Source: an uncultured Eubacteriales bacterium (GTDB taxonomy: Bacteria > Bacillota > Clostridia > Monoglobales > Monoglobaceae). From it: a stretch of 16,758 nt of DNA. Shown here piece by piece: positions 1-7,769 of the stretch. The stretch covers positions 1 to 16,758 of the forward strand of contig URTH01000019.1 of NCBI GenBank assembly GCA_900550775.1. Direction: 5' to 3'. Within the stretch, counting starts at the first letter, position 1; each line of letters starts with the position of its first letter. Under the pieces are notes generated by a model that had not been told where the DNA came from, made no database searches, and worked only from the letters and a program-made list of their open reading frames with translations. The translations under genes were made by a program, and so were the position numbers.

Positions 1-744
1 GTAACCGTGATGTTTGCCTTTGCGATGCTAAAATCAAGCACCTTAGAAAGCGCACCGTAGTCATTGGTTGCCGCAACGCTCAATCTTACCTGATAGTCGC
101 CGGCATCGGACGGAACAGCAGTGGTATACGTACTGTCGTCCTCGGTGGCCTTTTTATATTCCACCGTTACGTTACCGAACTTCGCACCGAATGAGGGAGG
201 AATTGAAAGTGCGCCATACGTCCAGCCGGCGATGAAGGGATCTAATGTCCAACCATTTTCTGCTGCCGCAATGGTAAAGTCAACCGTAACCTCGGATATA
301 TTCTCGTCTTTTCCGTTCCAGCGGTAATTGCTGCTGTCTTTTAATACAAGTTTCACATCGTATCTGCCCGTTTGGGTTCCGCCGTTGTTTTCGCGCACAT
401 CGTAATATTCGCTGCCGCTGATGTCTGCCGTCAAAGGCTCTCCCGTATATGCCTTGCCTGCGACAGCCGGAATATCTACACCTGCCTTTGCGATGGAAAC
501 ATCGATTTTTGCAGGTTCGGTATCGTTGTGGTTGCTATCGCCGATGACCTTGTACCAGACTTCATAACTGCCGGCGTTGGTCGCGGCGATTACGTCTTCC
601 GAATAGTTACCGTCTTTTGTACTGCTGAACCGGATCTCTCCGCCGTCTGCACTGCCGCCTGTGGTAAGCGCCTGTGCAGCGCCGCTGTAAACAAGATTTT
701 CTATTGCGGCCGGTGCGGTAACCGTGATGTTTGCCTTTGCGATG
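1..744. repeat. 27-bp perfect direct repeat (1-27 and 718-744) within the surface-protein modules
   Basis: Positions 1-27 and 718-744 are identical. On the coding strand both encode the junction IAKANITVT between Ig-like modules. The offset is 717 bp, which is 239 codons and in frame, so recombination between the copies would delete or add three modules without breaking the frame. This indicates module duplication within the gene. Only the first bases of the left-hand copy are inside the window, so the repeat may be longer. Confidence 0.8.
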
Positions 745-3584
745 GAGACATTGCATAAATTGAAATCAGAGTCATTGTAATTCCCATCACCAAAAGCCTT
801 GTAATAAATTACGTATTGTCCGGCGTTGGTGCCTTTCGGGAGTTCTTCCTGCCATGTTACCTGGTCATCGATGCTGTACTTTATCGTGCCGCCGTTTGCT
901 GCCGGGGCAGTTTCAAGCAGTGTCTGTGCAGAACCGTTATAGATAAGACCGAATTTTGCCACCGGCGCCGCTGCAAAGGTAATCGATGCCTTTTTCATGC
1001 CGGTGATTTGGTCGGCAATCGTACCTGTAAAGTTGCCGGTTGCGGTAAACGTGGTCGTGTCTGCAACGTTGGTAACCGCACTCCAGGAACCCGTTACGGT
1101 AAAACCGTTTGCGGTAACCTTTGCCTGCGGCGTCTGTGCATTGCCGTTATACGTCATAGATGCAAAATTTTCGGCCGATGCTTTGCCGGTGATGTCCATG
1201 GGGGTGATGATAAGTCCGCCCTTTATGGTCTTGTCATAGGCGGCATAGGTTTCGTCCGTGTCTCTCCGGATGACGACATCATAGCTCCCTGCGTCGGTCG
1301 GCGCTGCGACGGCATTGCCGTCTTTCTCATAGGTCACGGTAAAACCGCCCGTAACGTTTGCCCGGATTGTAAAGCCTTTTGCAAGGCCGTCATACACAAA
1401 GCTCTGCGGTTCATCTTCGATGCGGACATCTTCTTTCACAATGCTTTCCCAGACGGCGGTAACCGTCGTGGCAGATGAAACCCGGATCGAAGTGCCCGGA
1501 GCATATTCTGTGTTGTTCACCTTCCATGCTTTAAACTTCTTGCCTGCCGGTGCGGTGAATGTGCATGCAGGAAGGCTGTATGCGCCCGATATGCCGGTGG
1601 CATCTGCCATCGTTCCGCTGCCGCCGTTTGCATCAAAAGTAACTGTGTATACCTCGGCATAAATTAAACGACTTCCGTCTCTTTTTAGTATGTGGTTGCT
1701 GTCGCTGTTTGAGAGCGTAAACTTGCCTGCTGTTGCATCGGTCACATTTTCAACAACAATATCCCCATCGGAAAGCCCCGAGCACAAAATGCTGATATTT
1801 CCGCCGGTGTAGCCGGTCGCGTCAATAAGTCCCTCTTTGTAGACCTTGATGCTGTGATACCCTGACGGAACGCTGATCTCGGTATTGCCGCACAAATTAA
1901 CCTTGCCGTTTTGCGCCACAATGCCGTTGGCTCCCGTTGCCGTAACCTTTCCGCTGTACAAATTCAGCGTAATCGATTCTGAGCCGATTGCCGGATATAC
2001 ACCGCCGCTGATCGTGCCTCCGTAGAGATTGAAAGCAGCGCCCGTGAGATTCTTGATATCTCCTACCGTATTGGCATCTATACTCTCTAATGTGCCACCG
2101 TACATATTAACAACTGCGTTGCTGTGTACAAAACCTATTATGAATTCCTTGTTCGTGTATGATATCTTGCCGCCGCCCACGCAATCGCATATGTTCAAGA
2201 CTGCATTTTCATTTGGAACAATATATGCCCTGAGGGTGTGTCCGTTTAAGCAAAGATTTATCGTACCGGAAACGGTGAGCGTCGTATTATCGTTCATCGT
2301 GAGGTCGTCGCTTAAATAATAGCTGCCGCTTGTAAGGGTGACCCCGTTTACAATGCCCGATACACGGTTTAGGCTATTTTCTGTCACATGCGTTATGGCG
2401 CCGGTGTGCAAATCGCAGTCGGCTTTGCCGCATACGCAGTGTCCGGTGGGTGATCCGATCACAACTTTTCTTGCATAATTCCCGTCTGCATCGTACACTG
2501 TGTTAAATTCATAACCTCCTGGGGTAAGGTCATCAAAATCGTACCTGCCAACCGTGCCGCCTGCCGGCGTGGTAATCGAAAGTCCGTCATTGAATGTGAT
2601 ATCCGGAAGTATACGCTCCATCAGATCAGCGCATGTATACATTGCTGCATAATCCTCGTGGCGCAATTCATTAACTGTGCCAACGGATTCTGCCGTAACC
2701 ACAGTGTCCGCACCCGATATGGTAATGGCCTTTCCGTCCGCACAACTGATGCCGTTTTTGCCGCCCGTGGTATTTAAAACGCTGTTTTCGATCAAGAGGT
2801 CGCCGCATGAGAGAAGACCTTCGGAGTCAGTGCCGCCGGTTAAGTGCACCGTACTGTTTTGAATCCGGGTAGACTTTGCTTCATTTGTATAGGCGTTCAT
2901 CCAGATTGCACGGTCATCTTTTGCAACAGCGGTAACCGCGGTGTCCTTGATGGTAAGGTCGCCAACGCAGTAAAGCGTCTCACTGCTGACATTGCTGCCG
3001 TTTTCGGACAAAAGGTTATATTCGCCGCCGTACAGGCCGAGTGCGCCGCCCGATGCAGCAATGATTTGTTGTTCGGCGGTAATGCCGAGATAGGCGTTCT
3101 CCTCTCCGATAAATTCCAGTTTTTTGCAATTATAATTCACGTGGATGCCGAAGGTTTTATTTTCCGCAATGTCTTTTGAGACGTTAATCATGTTTCTTCC
3201 GGAAAAGTGTATCTTCAGCGAATCGTCGCTTGCCGGTTTATAGTAAATGCCATAAAAATTATACCACTCCCGACTATAATGGTAAATCTTGAACCCTGTC
3301 TCAATCGTCACGCCGCTAAGGTACAGTGTGGGAACGCCGTTTTCCACCCGGAAATATGCCGTGCCCGTAATCCCTGTGCCTGTGTAGGATCCTATGATGT
3401 TCGCGGCATTGTCCGCGGTGACTCTGATTTCGCCGACATATAATTTGTTGTCAGTGTTATTGAGCCAGGTCTCGGTTTCTGCCGCCCATGCGGTGTCCGC
3501 GCCGCTCGCAAGACCTGTGACCGGAGCGAGCGTCAGCAGCATCACGATGCATAAAACCCATGCCCAAATCCGTTTTGTTTTCAT
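1..3584 (-). CDS. Large secreted surface protein with InlB-type and MBG/YDG-like repeats (C-terminus off left edge)
   Basis: An open frame runs without a stop from ATG at 3584 to the window edge, giving the first 1,194 residues. Residues 1-35 form a signal peptide: Lys/Arg start, hydrophobic core WAWVLCIVMLLTLAPV, then small residues for cleavage. Residues ~60-375 and ~400-640 are rich in short beta-strand turns with phrases such as LCLNGHTL and LYGGTISGG, suggesting a beta-helix-like fold. Between them is a Cys/His knot (H382, C383, C385, C390, H393). Residues 645-714 match a Listeria-Bacteroides (InlB B-type) repeat: YTVTFDANGG at the start, TAVWE at the end. From ~715 onward come about six Ig-like modules of the MBG/YDG kind, each with an (Y/V)Y(D/N/S)G-type strand and a DAGxYxV strand. 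An AGGGGG ribosome binding site (3600-3595) lies 10 nt upstream. The anchor (LPXTG, SLH or other) would lie off the edge. The exact ligand is unknown; adhesion or glycan binding is inference. Confidence 0.85.
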   Translation of the reverse strand, partial: MKTKRIWAWVLCIVMLLTLAPVTGLASGADTAWAAETETWLNNTDNKLYVGEIRVTADNAANIIGSYTGTGITGTAYFRVENGVPTLYLSGVTIETGFKIYHYSREWYNFYGIYYKPASDDSLKIHFSGRNMINVSKDIAENKTFGIHVNYNCKKLEFIGEENAYLGITAEQQIIAASGGALGLYGGEYNLLSENGSNVSSETLYCVGDLTIKDTAVTAVAKDDRAIWMNAYTNEAKSTRIQNSTVHLTGGTDSEGLLSCGDLLIENSVLNTTGGKNGISCADGKAITISGADTVVTAESVGTVNELRHEDYAAMYTCADLMERILPDITFNDGLSITTPAGGTVGRYDFDDLTPGGYEFNTVYDADGNYARKVVIGSPTGHCVCGKADCDLHTGAITHVTENSLNRVSGIVNGVTLTSGSYYLSDDLTMNDNTTLTVSGTINLCLNGHTLRAYIVPNENAVLNICDCVGGGKISYTNKEFIIGFVHSNAVVNMYGGTLESIDANTVGDIKNLTGAAFNLYGGTISGGVYPAIGSESITLNLYSGKVTATGANGIVAQNGKVNLCGNTEISVPSGYHSIKVYKEGLIDATGYTGGNISILCSGLSDGDIVVENVTDATAGKFTLSNSDSNHILKRDGSRLIYAEVYTVTFDANGGSGTMADATGISGAYSLPACTFTAPAGKKFKAWKVNNTEYAPGTSIRVSSATTVTAVWESIVKEDVRIEDEPQSFVYDGLAKGFTIRANVTGGFTVTYEKDGNAVAAPTDAGSYDVVIRRDTDETYAAYDKTIKGGLIITPMDITGKASAENFASMTYNGNAQTPQAKVTANGFTVTGSWSAVTNVADTTTFTATGNFTGTIADQITGMKKASITFAAAPVAKFGLIYNGSAQTLLETAPAANGGTIKYSIDDQVTWQEELPKGTNAGQYVIYYKAFGDGNYNDSDFNLCNVSIAKANITVTAPAAIENLVYSGAAQALTTGGSADGGEIRFSSTKDGNYSEDVIAATNAGSYEVWYKVIGDSNHNDTEPAKIDVSIAKAGVDIPAVAGKAYTGEPLTADISGSEYYDVRENNGGTQTGRYDVKLVLKDSSNYRWNGKDENISEVTVDFTIAAAENGWTLDPFIAGWTYGALSIPPSFGAKFGNVTVEYKKATEDDSTYTTAVPSDAGDYQVRLSVAATNDYGALSKVLDFSIAKANITV

Positions 3585-3620
3585 AATTTTTTTACCCCCT
3601 GCTACAAAAAATCGTCATGG

Positions 3621-3649
3621 TTGACTTTATATGTATTTTTCATTATAAT
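3621..3649 (+). promoter_or_regulatory. Near-consensus sigma-A promoter of the merR gene
   Basis: TTGACT (3621-3626, 5/6) and a perfect TATAAT (3644-3649) are spaced by 17 nt, placing the transcript start near 3656. The first in-frame ATG (3617) is upstream of this promoter and cannot be the start on this transcript, which supports the TTG at 3698. The 17-nt spacing is optimal, unlike the 19-20-nt spacing of promoters that MerR proteins activate by DNA distortion. Confidence 0.7.
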
Positions 3650-3670
3650 TGTAGCATGTTCATAGGTGAA
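3642..3670 (-). promoter_or_regulatory. Putative sigma-A promoter of the surface protein gene
   Basis: On the minus strand, TTCACC (3670-3665, 4/6 match to the -35 consensus) is followed after exactly 17 nt by a perfect TATAAT (3647-3642). Transcription would start near 3635, about 50 nt before the ATG at 3584. Its -10 overlaps the -10 of the opposing merR promoter, so the two are unlikely to be occupied at once. Confidence 0.55.
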
Positions 3671-3672
3671 CA
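3657..3672. promoter_or_regulatory. Perfect dyad TGTTCATAGGTGAACA, candidate operator
   Basis: Two 6-bp arms (TGTTCA and TGAACA) are exact inverted copies around a 4-nt centre. The dyad covers the start region of the merR transcript and the -35 box of the surface-gene promoter. A second, wider inverted pair, TTGACTT (3621-3627) and AAGTCAA (3672-3678), brackets the region. A protein bound here could block both promoters. That the adjacent MerR protein is the binder is inferred from position only. Confidence 0.45.
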
Positions 3673-3697
3673 AGTCAATAGAAAGGGGCAATTTATT

Positions 3698-4504
3698 TTG
3701 AAAAATCTATTTACGATCTCACAGGTCACCAAGAGCTGTAATGTTTCACGGTCGACCCTGCTCCGTCTGGAGAAAAGAGGGCTGCTTACACCGGCCTTGA
3801 CCGATGAAGAAAGCGGTTACCGCTACTTTGATAATCACAACGTGACACGCATTTTGCAGATTAGGCATCTGCTTGATCTTGGCCTTTCTTACGATGAGAT
3901 TTACGCATATTTTGATACCAACGGCACATCAAAGAAGCTGCTGCGCACCTTAGAGCAGCGAACGTATGCAACAAAACGTATGTATGAGGAAATGAGTCTT
4001 CGGATTGCGCGCAAACAGTCTCTCACGTTTGAAACGGTCGCGCTTCCCAAATATGTTTGCTATGCGAGGGAGTACCGGGGAGGTACTGCAAAAGAAAAAT
4101 ATAATGTCATGTATGCACTGTATCATGAGGCGATTGAAAAGGGGCTGCGGCCGCTCGCATCGGAGCCGCTGTTTACCATTAACAAAAATACGGACCTGTT
4201 CGGCAAAAAAGAAGAAACTTTTGTATGCTGCATTCCGCTTGAACCCGATGATGCCCCGGAGGACGCGCCGGTTTTAGAGAGCTGCCGCGCCTTTTCGTGT
4301 CTGTACTATGGCAGCTATGATTCTTTGCCGCAGGTTTGGGACTTGTTTACGCAAAAGATCAGAGAATTAAATATCCGACCGATTGGGTATCCGCGTGCGC
4401 TCGGTATTGTTGCCCCGTATACCGCCAGGGAGTTTAAGCCGGAAAACTATGTCTCGCGGATTGTGATTCCGATTGCGTCTGACGATGACGAAAATATGGA
4501 ATGA
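3698..4504 (+). CDS. MerR-family regulator with GyrI-like ligand-binding domain
   Basis: The 268-residue protein has a MerR winged helix-turn-helix at residues ~3-72 (FTISQVTKSCNVSRSTLLRL, then GYRYF in the wing) and a GyrI-like/BmrR-type C-terminal domain at ~100-265 (LPKYVCYAREYRGG, YYGSYDSLPQVWDLF, RIVIPI). Such proteins sense small, often hydrophobic or cationic, ligands and bind DNA as dimers. The linker between the domains is predicted to be helical, as in the family. I chose the TTG at 3698 because AAAGGGG (3682-3688) sits 9 nt upstream, the promoter lies after the ATG at 3617, and this start puts the HTH at the usual distance from the N-terminus. The gene is divergent from the surface protein and ends in its own terminator. 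Ligand and regulon are unknown. Confidence 0.85.
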   Translation: MKNLFTISQVTKSCNVSRSTLLRLEKRGLLTPALTDEESGYRYFDNHNVTRILQIRHLLDLGLSYDEIYAYFDTNGTSKKLLRTLEQRTYATKRMYEEMSLRIARKQSLTFETVALPKYVCYAREYRGGTAKEKYNVMYALYHEAIEKGLRPLASEPLFTINKNTDLFGKKEETFVCCIPLEPDDAPEDAPVLESCRAFSCLYYGSYDSLPQVWDLFTQKIRELNIRPIGYPRALGIVAPYTAREFKPENYVSRIVIPIASDDDENME

Positions 4505-4510
4505 TCTTTT

Positions 4511-4556
4511 AAAAAACCCGAACCTGTTACCGCTTGTAACAGGTTCGGGTTTTTTT
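4511..4556. terminator. Bidirectional Rho-independent terminator between merR and addB
   Basis: A perfect 14-bp stem, CCCGAACCTGTTAC (4517-4530) with GTAACAGGTTCGGG (4536-4549), encloses a 5-nt loop. It is flanked by A6 on the left and T7 on the right, so both strands give a GC-rich hairpin followed by a U-run. It serves the convergent merR (stop at 4502-4504) and the minus-strand operon ending at 4555. The T-run touches the addB stop codon. Confidence 0.93.
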
Positions 4557-7164
4557 AGGATTCTTTCTTGCAAATGCTGAAGTAGGCGCAGTATTCACAG
4601 GCGTCGTGCGCTGCTGTGCGGTAGGGCGCAGCCTCAATGCGGCCGCTTGCAATCTGTATGGCGGATTTTTTTATGGTTGCGTTGGCGGCCTCAATGCGCC
4701 GCTGCATCTCCTCTTTGGCGATGAGGGCGCTTTTTGTCTTGGGCAAAAAAGCGTCGCTGCCGTCGATGCTGTATGCATTTTGTACGGTTGGGTCATCGAC
4801 CATCCAGCCGCGCGGTTTCATCTCGGCATCCACGGCGGCCTCCAGTCCCTTTTTGATTTTATCCTCCGGCATGATGGGATCATTCATATGCAGGTAGAAC
4901 ATGGCCGCCGGTTCCGCATTGCCCAGCTGGCGGCACAGGGCGTCGGCGTAGAGCAGCGGCTGAATCGCAATGCCGTCCCTTGCCAGGGTGACATCCAGAT
5001 TCTTGGCAGAGGATTTGTAATCGACGATGCTGACATATTGCTTGCCGCCGCAGTCGGCGATGTCGGCGCGGTCGATGATACCGCGGATTTTGGCGATTTC
5101 GCGGTTCTTCTCATCCGTGACCGAGAGCGCCGGAATACCGCCGTCGGTTCCGATTTTCAGCTCAAAGCCGTAGGGGTTAAAGTTGCTGGATTGATAAAAT
5201 TTAACCACTTCCCATGCGGTGCAGGCGGCAATCTCTTTCATCCGCAGGATAATATACTGATAATAGGCCGAGGATTCAAAAATCATACCCTTGTTCTTTT
5301 CCGCCTCCTTCTGCACGGCGGCACTGATGCCGCGGAGGCAGTCCTCCCTGGTGACGGAGGAAAAGGGAATCCTGCGATTTGCCAGATCGGAAAAATAGTC
5401 ATACAAAGCCGCGTGCTGAATCGAGCCCATGCTGCGTGGTTCGATTTCTGCCGTCTCTCGTTCTTTGAGCAAAAGCCCGTAGGTTAAAAAGTAGGCAAAG
5501 GCGCAGGAATTATAAGATTCCAGCTGTGAGGCGCTCAGCCGCAGCGGTGCGCCGTAAAGCTGCTCGACTAGGGCGGGGGTTAGCGTGGTCGGCGGCGGTG
5601 CGGCCATGGCGGTTAAAAGCTGGTTCAGCACAGCGCGATACGCCTCGTCCTTTTGAAACCATTGAAAGAGCGATAAAAACGGGGCGGAGAGCTTTTGTAT
5701 ATCGCCGCCGCACTCTGCCAGTGCGGCAGAGAGGAGGTAAAACGCGCCGCTTTTGCCCTCGGTCTGCAAAAACGGATCCTCGCCCGTATCCGGCCGAACC
5801 GGCGTTAAGTCCGAAAACAGGGCATAAACCCTCTTTAAGATGCCGGATGGCGAAAGCGTGCTTCCGTCCGTGTCTGTCATCGGACGGAAGAAGCAGATCT
5901 GCTCCGTGGGGGCGTTTAACACTGCGTGGATCAGCAATTGCTCTTCCTGCCGTTTTTGGCTCTGTCCCGGAGCCAGCACGATGCCCAGCTGCTTTAAGAC
6001 GTGCCGCTCACTGTCAGAGAGAAAGCCCTCGCTGTTATAGCCCTTCGGGAAAACGCCCTCGGTGGTATCCAGTACCAGCACCACCTTGGCGTTATCGCTG
6101 CGAAAGCGGTCGATCCGGCTGAAGATAACGCAGTCGATGGTTTGCGGCGTCATGCCGATCTCGGTGCCGGTGCAGGTTTCCTGCAGCAGCTCATAAAACC
6201 GGCGGTAGGTCATGGGAACATCTTTCATAATGGCGGAAATCTGGGATAAAATCGATCCGATCCCGTTTGCCGCCTGCCGGCATGCCTCGGCGTAATCCGA
6301 ATCTGCGTCCGCAGCGGCGGTTTGCGCCATAGAGAGTACCCGATCTAAGAGACCGCTTTTTTCGAGGTAATCATAGAGGGCGTCGGCAATTTCGCCGCCC
6401 GTCTTTGTCCCGGTGATTTTTTCGCCCACGTCATGCACGCCGGAGAGCAGCAGATCCTTGGTTTGGTTTATGGTATCTAAGTCATAGCCACTGCCGTTTG
6501 GCAGATAGTCCCAGGTTTTCGCCTGCCACATGGCGTGGGTGGGGGCGGCGGCTAAGAGATAGTTTTCAAACCGATCGGTGTCGTCCTCGGAAAGGTCGTA
6601 AAGCGCCGTCTTTGCGATTGTCATGACCCGTTCAAACGAGGGACCGTAGGCGAGAATTTCAGCTATGGCAAGGATCAGCCGCGTCAGCGGAAAAGACGCA
6701 ATGCTTCTGCGGCTGTCAAAAAACAGGTTCATGCCGCGGCTTTGAAAGATGGCCGGCAGAATTTTTGCATAGCTTTCCATGTTTCGGGTCAGGATCAAAA
6801 AATCCCGGAGACGGTAGCCCTCGGTGCGGCACAGACGAAGGATCAGGTCGGCGGCCGCCTCGGCTTCCCGGTAGCGATTTTGCAGTTCATAGACATGTAC
6901 GGCGTTTTGCGGTGCGGAGTATGCCGGGGCGCGGTATGCAAAATATTGGGTTTGCAGATGCGAAAGCGCGTCCTCTGCATCCGTCCGCGTTAAAAATATC
7001 GGCTCGGCCGTTTCGGCGCCGCAGGCGTCCGCAGTCTCGCACAGGGTTTCGATGGTGTTTTTGGTCGGTGCAAACAGGGCGGCAAGGTGCGATGCCCTGC
7101 TGTAATCAAACGCGGCGCAGACGGAGAGCCGCTGCATCAGTGCGCCGAGTGCACGGTATTCCAC
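4555..7164 (-). CDS. addB: AddB C-terminal reading frame (helicase-like core, nuclease and Fe-S cluster)
   Basis: This part carries the inactive helicase-like core (VLVLDTTEGVFPKG) and the RecB-type nuclease domain with the metal-binding VDYKS motif near residue 715 of this frame. It also carries all four ligands of the AddB 4Fe-4S staple: one Cys in YNSCAFAYF near residue 553, and C856, C859 and C865 in the C-terminal CEYCAYFSIC. The codon at 7164-7162 is GTG in the middle of a conserved stretch (FTPVEYRALG) with no ribosome binding site, so it is not a true start. Homology continues upstream in the same frame to about 7275. The nuclease and cluster residues are intact. Confidence 0.8.
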   Translation of the reverse strand: MEYRALGALMQRLSVCAAFDYSRASHLAALFAPTKNTIETLCETADACGAETAEPIFLTRTDAEDALSHLQTQYFAYRAPAYSAPQNAVHVYELQNRYREAEAAADLILRLCRTEGYRLRDFLILTRNMESYAKILPAIFQSRGMNLFFDSRRSIASFPLTRLILAIAEILAYGPSFERVMTIAKTALYDLSEDDTDRFENYLLAAAPTHAMWQAKTWDYLPNGSGYDLDTINQTKDLLLSGVHDVGEKITGTKTGGEIADALYDYLEKSGLLDRVLSMAQTAAADADSDYAEACRQAANGIGSILSQISAIMKDVPMTYRRFYELLQETCTGTEIGMTPQTIDCVIFSRIDRFRSDNAKVVLVLDTTEGVFPKGYNSEGFLSDSERHVLKQLGIVLAPGQSQKRQEEQLLIHAVLNAPTEQICFFRPMTDTDGSTLSPSGILKRVYALFSDLTPVRPDTGEDPFLQTEGKSGAFYLLSAALAECGGDIQKLSAPFLSLFQWFQKDEAYRAVLNQLLTAMAAPPPTTLTPALVEQLYGAPLRLSASQLESYNSCAFAYFLTYGLLLKERETAEIEPRSMGSIQHAALYDYFSDLANRRIPFSSVTREDCLRGISAAVQKEAEKNKGMIFESSAYYQYIILRMKEIAACTAWEVVKFYQSSNFNPYGFELKIGTDGGIPALSVTDEKNREIAKIRGIIDRADIADCGGKQYVSIVDYKSSAKNLDVTLARDGIAIQPLLYADALCRQLGNAEPAAMFYLHMNDPIMPEDKIKKGLEAAVDAEMKPRGWMVDDPTVQNAYSIDGSDAFLPKTKSALIAKEEMQRRIEAANATIKKSAIQIASGRIEAAPYRTAAHDACEYCAYFSICKKES

Positions 7165-7244
7165 CGGGGTAAAGGAGCGAAAATGCAGAATGTAGAGCTT
7201 CCCGGTGAGAAATTCGCAGTCCTTGATCTTGGGGCAGATCAGAG

Positions 7245-7769
7245 TCAGATTGTCCTCGGCGTCCGCGTGGTGCGCCTATGATAGGTTCCGTAGAGCATGG
7301 CAAGCTCCGAGAGCTTTGCGGAAAGCTCCGGGTAAGGGGCGTTGGCCGCGGCAAATTGCAGCGCCTGCGGACTGACGCCGTAGCGCTTGCATTCCGAAAA
7401 GGTTTCGGTTAGGGTCGCAGCAAAGCCCTTTTGGTGCAGATTGCGGCGCAGAAAGGTAAGCTCACCCTCCAGCGTCTGCATGGTGCGTTCGGCAATCATC
7501 CGTTTTCCGGCGCCATCGATGTAGCGCATACGGAGCGGCCCCGTGTGGTGTAGAACCAGATTGCAAAGCCGCGCAAAGCTGATGACCTTTACCTGCTTTT
7601 GCGCAGGGAGGCCAAAGCGGCGGATCACCTCTTTTTCCGTAAAGAGGGAGAACTGCTCCGGCACCAGAATCCAGGAGAGTGCGCCGTCCGCGATGCGGCT
7701 TTGGATATCGCGGCAGATATATTCGGTCTTTCCGGCATGGGCAGGCCCTAAAATCAGTTGCAGCGTCAT
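7245..7769 (-). CDS. addB: AddB N-terminal reading frame (ATP-binding part)
   Basis: The frame encodes 174 residues before a TGA, of which about 165 are genuine AddB sequence; the last ten (from RRTTRTPR) are out-of-frame. The Walker A motif GPAHAGKT lies at residues ~8-15, as expected for AddB, followed by LVPEQFSLFTEKEV, the conserved segment after the first beta strands. Translation probably begins by re-initiation from the upstream HAD stop through the ATGA overlap. On its own this product would be a truncated, non-functional fragment. Confidence 0.75.
   Translation of the reverse strand: MTLQLILGPAHAGKTEYICRDIQSRIADGALSWILVPEQFSLFTEKEVIRRFGLPAQKQVKVISFARLCNLVLHHTGPLRMRYIDGAGKRMIAERTMQTLEGELTFLRRNLHQKGFAATLTETFSECKRYGVSPQALQFAAANAPYPELSAKLSELAMLYGTYHRRTTRTPRTI

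Larger units (their letters stand above)
4555..7769 (-). pseudogene. addB: AddB, ATP-dependent helicase/nuclease subunit B, interrupted by a frameshift
   Basis: AddB pairs with AddA to resect double-strand DNA ends for RecA. Two adjacent frames together make a full-length family member. The first starts at ATG 7769 and ends at 7245; the second is open from 7275 to the TAA at 4555. The switch must fall in the 28-nt stretch 7248-7275 where both are open. Joining LYGTYHR to AHHADAEDNLTL gives about 1,071 residues, slightly below the usual ~1,150. The loop between the Tyr-rich helix and the acidic DAED segment looks a few residues shorter than I recall for relatives, so a small deletion (1 nt, or about 10 nt) is the simplest cause. 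All expected motifs are kept in both halves, suggesting a recent lesion or a sequencing error. The start overlaps the HAD stop as ATGA. No addA lies next to it in this window. Confidence 0.8.

Noticed and set aside
816..1478. Plus-strand open frame of 220 codons with many Cys and Arg
   Set aside because: It is the shadow of the surface-protein modules on the other strand, with no promoter or ribosome binding site.
4606..6122. Long plus-strand frames opposite addB (293 and 198 codons)
   Set aside because: They mirror the conserved addB coding sequence, which has recognisable motifs; the antisense products have low-complexity composition and no start signals.
7248..7275. Programmed ribosomal frameshifting in addB
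   Set aside because: No X-XXY-YYZ slippery sequence, no internal Shine-Dalgarno and no obvious downstream pseudoknot were seen. The family is not known to use frameshifting, so mutation or error is more likely.
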